A stretch of 64,000 nt of DNA from the NCBI GenBank assembly GCA_019828595.1, contig JAHQRK010000002.1, forward strand, positions 2,046,001 to 2,110,000. Direction: 5' to 3'. The DNA is from Aphanomyces cochlioides. Taxonomy: Eukaryota > Oomycota > Saprolegniomycetes > Saprolegniales > Verrucalvaceae. The position numbers and the translations under genes were made by a program. This document shows, in pieces, positions 32,645 through 42,847 of this stretch. Position 1 is the first letter of the stretch, and every line of letters begins with the position of its first letter. The notes below the pieces were generated by a model. It was not told the DNA's origin. It did no database searches and saw only the letters and a list, made by a program, of their open reading frames with translations.

Positions 32645-34068
32645 CTATTCCAGCGCCAACTCTTTGGGATCCTTCTTCACGATGTCCAAGACAGCAGCTT
32701 CAAGCTGATCGTAGTCGGCTTGTTCATTGTACATTTGGACACTGATGCGAAGGCCAAGGATGTCGCCGACGTGGGCGGTCTTGGCTTCAATTTGGTAGTA
32801 CTTGCGAAGCACGAAGTGCAGCGTGAGGAGAGCTTGGTCAACATCGTCGACGCCTTCAAACAAAGCGTGTGGCAATTCGACAACGCAGATGCTGCCAATC
32901 ATCGTGTCAACTTCGTCCGTCAAAAGCTTTGTGTTCCAAGCCTTGGCTAGTTCTTGCGCCGCCTTCACACACAAGTCATGGTTGCGCTGCATCAACTCGA
33001 GGCCGCCCATCTTCGTATGGAATGCAAGACTCGCTGGGACGGACAAGTAAGCAGAATAGTCCAGCGTGCCTAGACAGCATCACGTGAGGAGATTTTGCCC
33101 AGTTTGCCATTACCAATGAAGCTAAACTCAGCGTTCGTGCCAAGCTTATCGGCGTGGCTAATGATCGGCGGCACGATGCGATACTTGTTGGGCTCGCGAA
33201 TGTACAAGAAAGCGACGGACTTTGGCGCGAGGATCCATTTATGGAAGTTCGACAAGTAAAAATCGGGCTGGAGCAGGTTCAGGTCGAGTGGAACATGTCC
33301 AATGGCATGGGCACCATCCACTAGGATGGGAATGCTTTGGGTCTTGCAAATGGCAATGATTTCCTAAGAACTCGGTGTCAAATCATGCGGTCCTCGATGG
33401 GGTATTCTTACCTCGATGGGCATAATAAGCCCGCTTTCACTTGTAATGTGGTCCACAACAACCATTCCAATCTTTTCGCCAGCGAGAGAGTCCAAAGCTT
33501 CACGAAAAGCAGTCAGGATACTTGCCGCTGAAAAAGGAGCCGTCACTTGAATCTCATGATACTTGAGATTCGGCGACGCGTGGTGGATTTGGTGCACCAC
33601 AGAGCCATATTCAAGATTGAACGAGACGATGACGTCGCCAGCGGTGAATGGAAACGACCGAAGGACGCTTGTCGACGCTGCCGATGCATTTGGCACCAAG
33701 ACAATTTGTCTCGGCGCCGCGTTCACATAATTAGCTACCACTCGAGTAACATGCGCAAGACGCGGCGATTCATCTTCAACGAACTTGACGGGCTCAAACT
33801 CTTGCAAGTCCATGTACGCTTGGCGGACAGCTTGGACAGGCTTTGGGCACGCACCAAAGCTTCCGTGATTGAGCATCGTGATCGTCGGGTCCAAAGTGAA
33901 GAGCATCGACTTGAGGGCATGGCCGTACGGGACTGACGGCCGCTGGAACGTTTCCAACGAGTCATCAAACGGAGGCGGCGGTGGTGCCTTGTATTCCTCA
34001 TCAGGGAGCTCAACCAAACGCTGGACAGCGACGTATGGGTTCTCGTGGCGGACAGTCGGGAGCGGCAT
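32645..34068 (-). CDS. Class V aminotransferase, isopenicillin-N-epimerase-like
   Basis: 443 residues in three exons (34068-33412, 33363-33114, 33069-32645). It is a PLP-dependent enzyme of the aminotransferase class V fold. Motifs include LNHGSFGACP near the N-terminus, VDGAHAIGHVPLDL with the PLP-binding Asp, and SNFHKWILAPKS, whose Lys should form the Schiff base. The overall pattern fits the isopenicillin N epimerase/cysteine desulfurase-like group. The substrate cannot be told from sequence. The start is the first ATG, giving a proline-rich N-terminal leader without an obvious targeting signal. Confidence 0.9.
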
Positions 34069-34220
34069 TGCGTCGCTTCTTGAAGATTGGGTTGAAGAAT
34101 TCCTTTGATTTGCAGTGTACAGTACGCCACCATGAGAATTGTAGACATTTGAGAAATGTGAAATATATTAGATGAATTTTCATTTACCAGTTACACAGCC
34201 AGTTTGACCATTGCGACAGA

Positions 34221-34500
34221 TGGATGCGGGTGCGAGCGTCGGCGCAACGTTTAAAGAGCAATGCCAAGCTCTCTACGAGATCTGCTCAACGAAACAAGCA
34301 TGACATTGATGGAAGGTTCCAGGTGGCCCCAGGACACGACCACGTGGGGATTCTTGCAGGTGCAAGGAAACAAATGATCCACACTGCGGATCTATCAAAT
34401 CTGTCGAGTCCGCAGCATCGACAATGCACGAAGCACCGTTGGGCAAAGCTGGTGGGAGCACTGCTAAGATGGTTGCCAGCCTGAGATCAATGATGGCGCG
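34221..34500 (+). pseudogene. TIR-domain gene fragment
   Basis: Nucleotide similarity to the TIR gene at 47323. The first 90 bases align with 47323-47425, beginning ATGCGGGTGCGAGCG against ATGCGAGCGTGTGCC. After a gap, the stretch containing AAACAAATGATCCAC aligns with 47655-47700. Frames are broken and the rest is missing, so it is a decayed paralogue. It reads in the same direction as the full gene, not mirrored. Confidence 0.65.
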
Positions 34501-34639
34501 CGACGCATGGACAGACGTCGGCGCGTCGTTCTTTGTGAGAGAAACAGTCGATGCACGACAAGTCGAAAGATGAATAGCATTTCTTGCACACCACTGGCTG
34601 AGCGGTTCCACCAACTGCGAGAGCAGTGGCATATCGAAC

Positions 34640-34900
34640 GCCACGTCATCACTTCGTCTGGCAACAATGCTTCACATGTGTCTGCCAAACCAGCAAGTTG
34701 TTGATGAGAGGCGTCAAATCTTGTGGCATTTGTGCCGCGATGAAGGAACTTGGCATCAATGCAAAGCAAGGCCCATGCATTCCCGCTTGAATCATCGTGA
34801 CTTAACCACTGTGGTTTTGGTGTTTGACGCTTCGTAGCAACGGATATATGACACGCTCTTGATGGGATGGTGGTCAGTTCCACGTGATGCCTCCTCTTCG
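34640..34900 (-). pseudogene. Decayed fragment related to 46860-47060
   Basis: Read on the minus strand, this stretch resembles 46860-47060 on the plus strand, for example the shared GATGCCAAGT core. It therefore continues the mirror order of the inverted repeat, at much lower identity than the arms. No product can be named. Confidence 0.5.
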
Positions 34901-35165
34901 TGACTCTGAACGATTCATCTCAGTCATTCTCTAGGTCAATTCCTTTCCAATCACTCAAAGCAACGTTCCTATGTGGTGGAAGTTTGCGTGTTGGAAGGAA
35001 GCCTAGAACTGCAAGTCACTTCGTGTGACGTATTGTCGGCCTCCATTCAATCAACTCATGACGACGTGGACAACATGAAACGAAAAAATACAATGCAATT
35101 TGAGTTTATAACTACAATATACAAGCGACGGCAATGCATATGCATCACTCTCTCCTTCAAAGGCG

Positions 35166-36721
35166 CTAATCTTGACGAGGGTTGAGAATTTCGTCAATCT
35201 TGCCGTCGATCCACTTAATGACTTGGTCACGAGACGCCCCACCGTTGTCGACCAATTTCTCGATGTTTCGCTTGGCCCTTCGATCAAACTTTTCGCAATC
35301 ATCGTCCGAATCCAAGTCTTCTTCAGCCGTTTGACTGCGTTCCAAGTCTTTTGGTGCCATGATGTTGTTTTCTCTGAAGTAGGCTCGCCACGTGTCCAAG
35401 TACGCGGCTATCTCTTTCTTGGAGGCCTGAGAGTTTTTCTTCAAATCGAGACCTTTCGACATGACCTTGTTGAGGCACACAAGAACATGGTCGCATCCGT
35501 TGTACATTTGCCGCATAGCAAACATTTCATCCGTCACGATTTGCGGCTCTATGTCAAACTCAAACAGATTGATCCCGATGGTGCCGATGCCATAGAGCTC
35601 TCGGAGATAAAGTCGAAGTTTGTCGTTGTAAGAGTCTCCACCGAGAAGGTCGACAAGGTACACGCGTCTTGTGGCATGGACCTCGCCTTTGGGGGTGTAT
35701 GGACAAAATTCGGGCAACCTGGTACTGCTACGAGGTCCTCCATGTTGGCCATTGATCGCCTTGATAAACCCCGACTTGCTGACACCTTGTTTGCTGTTGA
35801 TGACAATAAAGACCAACTTATCGCACACTCTGCGGAGCTCGACAATTTTTTTTATCACGTCGATGTATTTTGCAATGACCAGTTTGTTGTTCGGACTCAC
35901 TTTGTCGGTTGTCGCTTCTGTCTCGAGCAGCTGTTCAAGTGCAAGTGTGTCCATCTCTTTCTTGTAGCTGGGGCAGGCTGCTTCCGCAACAACATCAAGC
36001 TGACGCTGGTAAGAGCTGGCCGACTCTTGGTACAGTTCAGACCGAAGCCGGTTGGCAGTGGCGCTGTCAGGTCCGCTCGCAATTGAAAACATGTTGGCAA
36101 ACGCAGCATATGCTCCCTTGTGTGCCCAGTGGGCCGCACCAGCCCCGACAGCAATGACACCGGTTAAGAGGCCAGCTTCTGCTGCTGCAATACCAACAGG
36201 AATCAACGACATCAACTCGACATACCCGGCGACAGCCTCTGCCTGCGCACAGAGCAATTCCGAAACTGGCGATGCCGACGACGCCTAAACCAATTGCACG
36301 AGCAATACGTGCAACAGTGCCCATGGCATTTCTCTTGCGTTCGAGTGGATTCTCGGCCAGCATGTTGGCGGTGAAGATAGTAATCGCATTCCTTTCTGTC
36401 GTGATGTTCTTGTCATTGAAAGTATTCGGCGTTGTGGAGCTGCCACTAGGAGGCTGCGAGGGTTCTTGATTGCTAGGCGTTGTACATCGTATCCTGAATT
36501 TCTTTTGATTTGATGTCCTTCAACCGACTTTCGAGTTTGTTCCAGCCCTCCATGTCACCACGCAAGCGCTCGTCGACTGACTTGCTGCCTTGGACTCGTT
36601 CGTGGACAACTCTTCGATATGTCTCGAGAGAAGCCTTGAATGCCAGCAACTTGTCACTGATCTCGGTGACACCATAACTCTTGGTCACAACTGCTGCTGC
36701 AATCGCCTTATTTAGAAGCAT
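35166..36721 (-). CDS. Membrane-anchored P-loop GTPase-like protein (left copy)
   Basis: 490 residues in three exons (36721-36486, 36445-36309, 36265-35166). An apparent set of frame breaks disappears when introns of 40 and 43 nt are removed. The N-terminus is helical and charged, followed by a hydrophobic stretch (GLLTGVIAVGAGAAHW) that could insert in a membrane. The C-terminal half resembles a GTPase: FIVINSKQGVSKS in the P-loop position, VYLVDLLGGDS as a DxxG-like switch, and VLVCLNKVMSK in place of N/TKxD. The P-loop lacks the usual glycine before Lys, so nucleotide binding is uncertain. Exons 1-2 and the start of exon 3 lie in the inverted-repeat arm. Confidence 0.7.
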
Positions 36722-36799
36722 GGGGAGGAGCGTGGGCGGGAGATATATATGTATTCGGGCGACTTTTGATGATATATTTGGATAAACGGACTTTACTGG

Positions 36800-39005
36800 A
36801 TTTTCTACCAGAGTCTACCACCTTCTACCATAAACTACCATCCGGATATTTTTTCGTATATGCGGATATCTTCACTTTTGAAACCGACGCAGACAGGAAC
36901 GACGCAGACGCCGAGGCCGCATCATGCACCCTTATCACATCGAGGTGGCAATTCAGGCGAAAGCTGATGAAGGTGTTACTTTGCTCTTTCAGCGTTTATC
37001 ATTTGTTCCAGCTACAGTTGCTCGTAGTCATACAGGGAGTCGATGTTTGGAAGACAACTCAAAGCGAGCATACAAAAAACACATCCGTGGTTTACAGTAC
37101 TTTTGTCCATTAATAGGTGATTATGACAGCCTTTTGATGCTCCTTGATCAACCACCAGAACCATTTTGTCCATCAATGAGTCCAAATACAATATCTGATT
37201 TCATCAATTTCAAACGTCAGGCCACAGGGTCAATCTTCGTTCGTATTGGCGACAACAAGCAATGCCTTGATGTTTTAGGACGACCAATTTATTGCCAGGG
37301 TGATTGGAATGACCCCCGCAATGTTGATCAGATGTTATCTGCTGTCACAGTCATACACAGTGCTCGTGGTCAACGCGGAGGATTAATTGACCGTTGTGAC
37401 GAATGCTCTCAGTTATGTGAACAGAACAGCTATTTAGGATGTCGATTTCACCGTGGAACCCCTCGACTTTGGCGAAATGGATCACCCAAATTGTCTGAGC
37501 TCGTTGAAAACACTGCCAAAGGAAGTTGGAAGCAAAGCTCTGACTATGTTGCTCAAGGTGACTCACCTCTATCACCTTGGGAACTAATGGATATTCGCAC
37601 CCATTTGTTGGCATCAAATAATGATTATGATTTCCAGCTGTTTGTCATGGTGCTTTTGAGTTGCAAACTTTTCCTACGCAGTGAAGAAATTGCCAGAATG
37701 AGATTTGATGATTTTATCCCAGACTTAGGAATTGTGACTGAAAATGGTTTTATTGAAGCTCTAGCTGTGAAAGTACAAGGCAAATGTGACTCGAGTCCAG
37801 TCACATGCATGATTTGGGCTGAAGATAGTTTGTCTTTGCTGTGTCCTATTCGACATTTATTGATTTGGATTTTTCGACGGCACAACAATAGCGGCGAAAA
37901 TTATCTTTTTCCTGGAAATTATGATGGTCATATATCACCTGAGGCATTTCATGAGAGATTTAAAGCAGTTTGTACAAAAATTTTGGATAGAGATGGCCCA
38001 TTTGGATCTCACTCGTGTCGAAAAACAGCTTATTTACTTGCTGTTTGGGGTGGTGGTGAAGAGGGCGACATGATGTTGAGTGCTCGTCACAGAACTATAA
38101 GTCAAGCCATGAAATACAAGCGCGATGCATTATTTCTTTTAAATGTCGCAAAGGCCAACAACCGACACATTGATCATGTGGTGCCAAAATGGAAACCCAT
38201 TGTGTGTAAAGATTTGCAGATGGGTCGAGCAAGTAATATTGGTGGTGCATTTGAATGCAAAACATTAAGGTTCTTGGCGTCTAATTTTGTTGGTGTTGTA
38301 TGCAAATGTCTTCCATCGTCGAGCATCCTTCGTTTGCTCGAATCTGTGATTCAAATGAATAAGCCGACTACAACTCTCCAATCCATTACCAATTTCTGTC
38401 AAGATCATTTGACACCAACATTACAATCGCAATTGATGGTTTTGTTGGAAAAATTAACACTCGAAATCCGATATTCCTTATCTCAAACAAATGAAATTCA
38501 GACGGAGGAAAACACAGAGCAGACTACAATTATATCAATGGAGTCAAATACTAGCTCGAATATCAACATGCTGCATGTGTGCAAGGAAGTCAATGAGAGT
38601 AAAACCAAGTCGAAACGTGGTGGGACATTCGACTTCGACGGGCGACTTCAACTAAAAAAAATCAAGTTGGACCGTGAAAAATTGTCGAAAATACTACAGT
38701 ATCAAGCTATCATGCCACCAGATGCGTCGACTATGACAGAAGCTGCCCGAGTTTTTGCCATAACTTCCATCGTTCCAATCACTTCATGTCTGCAACGCCA
38801 TTGCAATGGCGATATAGACATCTTCTTGAATCGTTGGAAATCGTTCAACCACTCGAATTTTGGCAAGCGGTGCTGCTCTGGGAAAGAGGAAAAATGCAAG
38901 TCCGTTGCATCCAAGTGACATTCATATCACCCAAGTAACTAATGATTGTGTTGTGTTGTCAAAATCCGTACAATCCGGATACGATTTCTACCACACTCTA
39001 CCACA
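36800..39005 (+). mobile_element. Crypton-type element, left arm
   Basis: A tyrosine-recombinase gene flanked on both sides by short direct repeats. On the left, four units at exact 10-bp spacing end in CTACCA (36805-36840); on the right, two such units (38988-39003). ATCCGGATA occurs beside both (36840 and 38973). Cryptons lack terminal inverted repeats and integrate by recombination at short direct repeats, so these arrays are candidate ends. The exact boundaries are not proven. Confidence 0.6.
36924..38918 (+). CDS. Crypton-type tyrosine recombinase (left copy)
   Basis: 664 residues, single exon. It would cut and join DNA through a covalent tyrosine link. Candidate catalytic residues are Arg252 (FLRSEEIARM), Lys283 or Lys287, His363 and Arg366 (GSHSCRKTAY), His389 (ARHRTIS) and Tyr398 (MKYKRDA). 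The His-to-Tyr spacing of nine is normal for the family. Residues 158-176 form a Cys/His cluster that could bind zinc. The C-terminal 250 residues have no recognisable domain. The protein appears identical in the right arm. No other gene in the window resembles it. Confidence 0.82.
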   Translation: MHPYHIEVAIQAKADEGVTLLFQRLSFVPATVARSHTGSRCLEDNSKRAYKKHIRGLQYFCPLIGDYDSLLMLLDQPPEPFCPSMSPNTISDFINFKRQATGSIFVRIGDNKQCLDVLGRPIYCQGDWNDPRNVDQMLSAVTVIHSARGQRGGLIDRCDECSQLCEQNSYLGCRFHRGTPRLWRNGSPKLSELVENTAKGSWKQSSDYVAQGDSPLSPWELMDIRTHLLASNNDYDFQLFVMVLLSCKLFLRSEEIARMRFDDFIPDLGIVTENGFIEALAVKVQGKCDSSPVTCMIWAEDSLSLLCPIRHLLIWIFRRHNNSGENYLFPGNYDGHISPEAFHERFKAVCTKILDRDGPFGSHSCRKTAYLLAVWGGGEEGDMMLSARHRTISQAMKYKRDALFLLNVAKANNRHIDHVVPKWKPIVCKDLQMGRASNIGGAFECKTLRFLASNFVGVVCKCLPSSSILRLLESVIQMNKPTTTLQSITNFCQDHLTPTLQSQLMVLLEKLTLEIRYSLSQTNEIQTEENTEQTTIISMESNTSSNINMLHVCKEVNESKTKSKRGGTFDFDGRLQLKKIKLDREKLSKILQYQAIMPPDASTMTEAARVFAITSIVPITSCLQRHCNGDIDIFLNRWKSFNHSNFGKRCCSGKEEKCKSVASK

Positions 39006-40129
39006 GGATACACAGTATATATCAGGAGGTACCAAGTATCGTGCCGCTGCCACTGTCATGTGTCTGTTGATACGAAGCGTCAAATCCACGCTCGGCTTTG
39101 GAACTTCCACAGCTTGATGCATGTGCGATTTGTAGGCATTCTTGAGACTGTGTGTCTTCATCATATTGTCGAGAGCGAGAGCGACGAGGAAGTCAGCCGA
39201 TTTGAACCAAGTAAGAGGCTCATTGATGTTGCTTTGGGAGTATTCAGTGATGGAAAAGGGAACCCCTTCGTTGTCGTGGTGGATGACTTCTCGTTCGGAT
39301 AGTTTGGTCCATTTGCCATAATAAAGGTATTCCCCCAAAGGGCCCTGCAGGACTTCAACAGCCCGCTCCAGTGCGAACGCAATGTCAAAATCCACCAAGT
39401 AGCGAACAAGACCGATTTTTGTGGTATACTTTTCTCTCGCTTGGGCAGCGAGTAAAGATTTCACAGGTGCTGAGAATAGCGCCGGCACGACGTCTCGCTC
39501 TGCCACGTAAGTGAGAAATCGATGCTCATGGTTCGCGGCTGGTTGCTGGCTTCGAAGGAATGGCGTCGACCCAAACGCGACCGACGTGATTTCCTTCTTC
39601 TTGTCGAAGCAAAAGTTGGGGTTCGTAATCAAGTTGTAGTGCACGACGTGCGCGACACTGCCTCCACGACTATGACCACAGAGCACAACCTTGTCCAGTT
39701 CATCCATTCCGAGCATCGCATGCACGAGTGGCACCAAGCCAAGTTCAGTCACGTCGTTCACGTACATCGTTGGAGCATCGTCATGACCTCTCGGGACGAT
39801 TGGATGTGCATGAAATGCCAAGTTCTCGGCGTGTTGGTCGAGTGAGTTGGTTCCCGTGATGCAAAGCCGACGCCGCCATGGTTGGTCACAATCACGCGGA
39901 TCTTCTTGTCAAAATAGGCGATGTATGGCACCTGGCTGTACGTCTTGGTGTCGATACCAAACTCCTTCATCATGGTGTCATACTTGTCCAAGACGTGCTT
40001 CTTGAAACCTGGGTACGTCATGTCCGCCTTATTCTTTTCGTAGCTGAGGTCGCACAGAGCTAGGGCCATGTTGAATTCATATTCCGTCAACGGCGGGGAT
40101 GTCATCGAGGAGTCTTCGCCAGTTCCCAT
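38988..40129 (-). pseudogene. Class-3-type lipase with frameshift (left copy)
   Basis: Alpha/beta-hydrolase of the class 3 (fungal-type) lipase family. The N-terminal part (start at 40129; alternative ATG at 40105) runs to VTNHGGVGFA, and the conserved GTNSLDQ stretch and nucleophile GHSRGGS continue in another frame. One missing base near 39862 explains this, and no intron I could place does. The same lesion is in the right arm, so it predates the duplication or was copied by conversion. The last residues read into the CTACCA repeats beside the Crypton, so the original C-terminus may be lost. Confidence 0.75.
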
Positions 40130-40644
40130 CGGCTTGTTCGTTAGACGCTGAATTGCAAAATGAGGTCTTGAATCGGGTGGCTTCAAGCGCAAGGACTGCA
40201 AGATATCTCATCTCTTGGTCGATTAGTCGATTGGGTCGAACGTGTTCCATTGAGGGATGGCCATACAGAACGTTCATCATTCGATCAATGCAGTGTGCGT
40301 TCAACCAAAGAAAAAGAATGTTACAGGAGTTGGTCCAGGATGCTGCCCGAGGAAGAGTTGCTTGACTGATCCAGGGGAGGAGCTGTTAGAGTACTGTAGT
40401 CCTGCAACTGAGGAGCGGTTTGACTGATCCAGCAACTCTTTCCCAGCAAGCAACCTGCGCTAACCCAATCGATCAAGTGACGGAGATGAGATATCTGCAG
40501 GCGTCGTGCTAGGAGGAGGAGTTAGAGGATTCTGTCGACAACATGTATATCACTCGTGCTCTCAGAGAATTCCTCGCTCTTCTATCTCCGAGAACCCTGT
40601 GGCGTCAGTCCCACCAGGGTTTGACACGATACCGCAAACCTGGA

Positions 40645-40869
40645 CGAACGAGACTATCGCCATGCGGCAAAGCACAATGGATGCGACCACGTCATATCTC
40701 AACAAGGTCATGTTGTACGGCTCCATGCTGAAGGAGATTGACGTTCGGTCCAAGGCGGTGACAGTTGTTGGGTATTTGGACAAGTGACAAGATTTCTTCA
40801 AACAGCGTCAAGGCTGTGAAGTCACGACATCATGTTGACGGATATGACTGGCGCGAGTGACGTGCGGCC
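40645..40869 (+). pseudogene. GTPase-like gene fragment (C-terminal part)
   Basis: Aligns on the plus strand with about 46310-46535 of the right GTPase copy. Shared landmarks are GCCATGCGGCAAA, CTCAACAAGGTCATGT, GGGTATTTG and GACGGATATGACTGGC. Several indels break the frame. Confidence 0.7.
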
Positions 40870-40998
40870 ACGACAAGGTGCACGCGTCTAGCTGGACGGG
40901 AAACGCCTTTTGGGGATACATGGACCAAACATGGGCAAATCAGGACTGACTAGTCGTCCTCCATGTTCACCATTCAAAGCCTTGACGTATCTTGGGGT
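40870..40998 (-). pseudogene. GTPase-like gene fragment (P-loop part)
   Basis: Aligns with 35650-35775 of the left GTPase copy, including the CGACAAGGTGCACGCGTCT stretch and the TCCTCCATGTT segment, in minus orientation. It abuts the opposite-facing C-terminal fragment at about 40870, so the two form a tiny older inverted junction. Confidence 0.65.
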
Positions 40999-41705
40999 AA
41001 GTCCTCAAAACATCGAGCAGCTGGCCACAGAGCAAAATCAAACTCCGCATGACCAAAGTCGATGCTTGATGCGTCTGCACTTGGGTTGCATCTGCGGCGT
41101 CCTCTTGATTCTGGCGACTACTCGGCAATGACTGCAAGATACCTCATCTTGGTCGATGGGATCGAATGTGTTCCACTCACGGATGGCGTACAGTCTGTAC
41201 TCTCCCCCTGAATCAGTCGCGCAACTCTTCCTCGGCAAGTATTGTGGGCCATCAGGTGTAACTTTCCAATCTTTGGTCGACTGACAGTGAGGGGTGGTCG
41301 ATTTGTTTGTTCGTCCATGATTCTGTGGTCTAACGAGGTGAATCCAACCGAAGAATGCGATGATATGACGAATTGGCCAAGGATGCTTGCCAAGGAAGAG
41401 TTAGGGATCAGTCAAACCGCTCCTCAGTTGCAAGACTACAGTACTCTAGCAGCTCCTCCCCTGGATCAGTCAAGCAACTCTTCCTCGGGCAGCATCCTGG
41501 GCCAACTCCTGTAACATTCTTTTTCTTTGGTTGAACGCACACTGCATTGATCGAATGATGAACGTTCTGTATGGCCATCCCTCAATGGAACACGTTCGAC
41601 CCAATCGACTAATCGACCAAGAGATGAGATATCTTGCAGTCCTTGCGCTTGAAGCCACCCGATTCAAGACCTCATTTTGCAATTCAGCGTCTAACGAACA
41701 AGCCG

Positions 41706-42847
41706 ATGGGAACTGGCGAAGACTCCTCGATGACATCCCCGCCGTTGACGGAATATGAATTCAACATGGCCCTAGCTCTGTGCGACCTCAGCTACGAAAA
41801 GAATAAGGCGGACATGACGTACCCAGGTTTCAAGAAGCACGTCTTGGACAAGTATGACACCATGATGAAGGAGTTTGGTATCGACACCAAGACGTACAGC
41901 CAGGTGCCATACATCGCCTATTTTGACAAGAAGATCCGCGTGATTGTGACCAACCATGGCGGCGTCGGCTTTGCATCACGGGAACCAACTCACTCGACCA
42001 ACACGCCGAGAACTTGGCATTTCATGCACATCCAATCGTCCCGAGAGGTCATGACGATGCTCCAACGATGTACGTGAACGACGTGACTGAACTTGGCTTG
42101 GTGCCACTCGTGCATGCGATGCTCGGAATGGATGAACTGGACAAGGTTGTGCTCTGTGGTCATAGTCGTGGAGGCAGTGTCGTGCACGTCGTGCACTACA
42201 ACTTGATTACGAACCCCAACTTTTGCTTCGACAAGAAGAAGGAAAAAACGTCGGTCGCGTTTGGGTCGACGCCATTCCTTCGAAGCCAGCAACCAGCCGC
42301 GAACCATGAGCATCGATTTCTCACTTACGTGGCAGAGCGAGACGTCGTGCCGGCGCTATTCTCAGCACCTGTGAAATCTTTACTCGCTGCCCAAGCGAGA
42401 GAAAAGTATACCACAAAAATCGGTCTTGTTCGCTACTTGGTGGATTTTGACATTGCGTTCGCACTGGAGCGGGCTGTTGAAGTCCTGCAGGGCCCTTTGG
42501 GGGAATACCTTTATTATGGCAAATGGACCAAACTATCCGAACGAGAAGTCATCCACCACGACAACGAAGGGGTTCCCTTTTCCATCACTGAATACTCCCA
42601 AAGCAACATCAATGAGCCTCTTACTTGGTTCAAATCGGCTGACTTCCTCGTCGCTCTCGCTCTCGACAATATGATGAAGACACACAGTCTCAAGAATGCC
42701 TACAAATCGCACATGCATCAAGCTGTGGAAGTTCCAAAGCCGAGCGTGGATTTGACGCTTCGTATCAACAGACACATGACAGTGGCAGCGGCACGATACT
42801 TGGTACCTCCTGATATATACTGTGTATCCTGTGGTAGAGTGTGGTAG
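41706..42847 (+). pseudogene. Class-3-type lipase with frameshift (right copy)
   Basis: Mirror copy of 38988-40129. It has the same 1-nt frame break (near 41973), the same GHSRGGS nucleophile motif and the same run-on C-terminus into the Crypton flank. It differs by a few residues, for example VVHVVHY against VAHVVHY. Confidence 0.75.

Larger units (their letters stand above)
34069..35165. other. Decayed paralogue fragments left of the inverted repeat
   Basis: No intact gene. It holds a plus-strand remnant of the TIR gene and a minus-strand remnant related to 46860-47060, listed separately. Confidence 0.65.
35854..40430 (+). repeat. Left arm of a 4577-bp inverted repeat
   Basis: Every mirrored feature pair gives coordinates summing to 81835 (for example 36924/44911, 38988/42847, 40099/41736). 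The two arms therefore align end to end without an indel. Only scattered base substitutions differ. The inner edge is at 40430/41405. The outer edge is at about 35854/45981, where identity falls abruptly inside the GTPase gene. Confidence 0.95.
40431..41404. other. Spacer of the inverted repeat, built of decayed copies
   Basis: No intact gene. Besides two GTPase fragments listed separately, 40468-40500 and 41131-41280 are diverged copies of the sequence just inside the arms (40190-40380 and its mirror). The spacer therefore seems to be the eroded centre of older inversions. Confidence 0.65.

Noticed and set aside
34224..34883. Overlapping minus-strand genes left of the inverted repeat
   Set aside because: Nucleotide comparison shows decayed copies of sequences from 46.8-47.7 kb, so the frames are chance survivors.
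36924..38918. Phage or bacterial integron integrase
   Set aside because: The recombinase has the tyrosine-recombinase residues, but the long C-terminal part, the Cys/His cluster and the eukaryotic setting fit a Crypton better.
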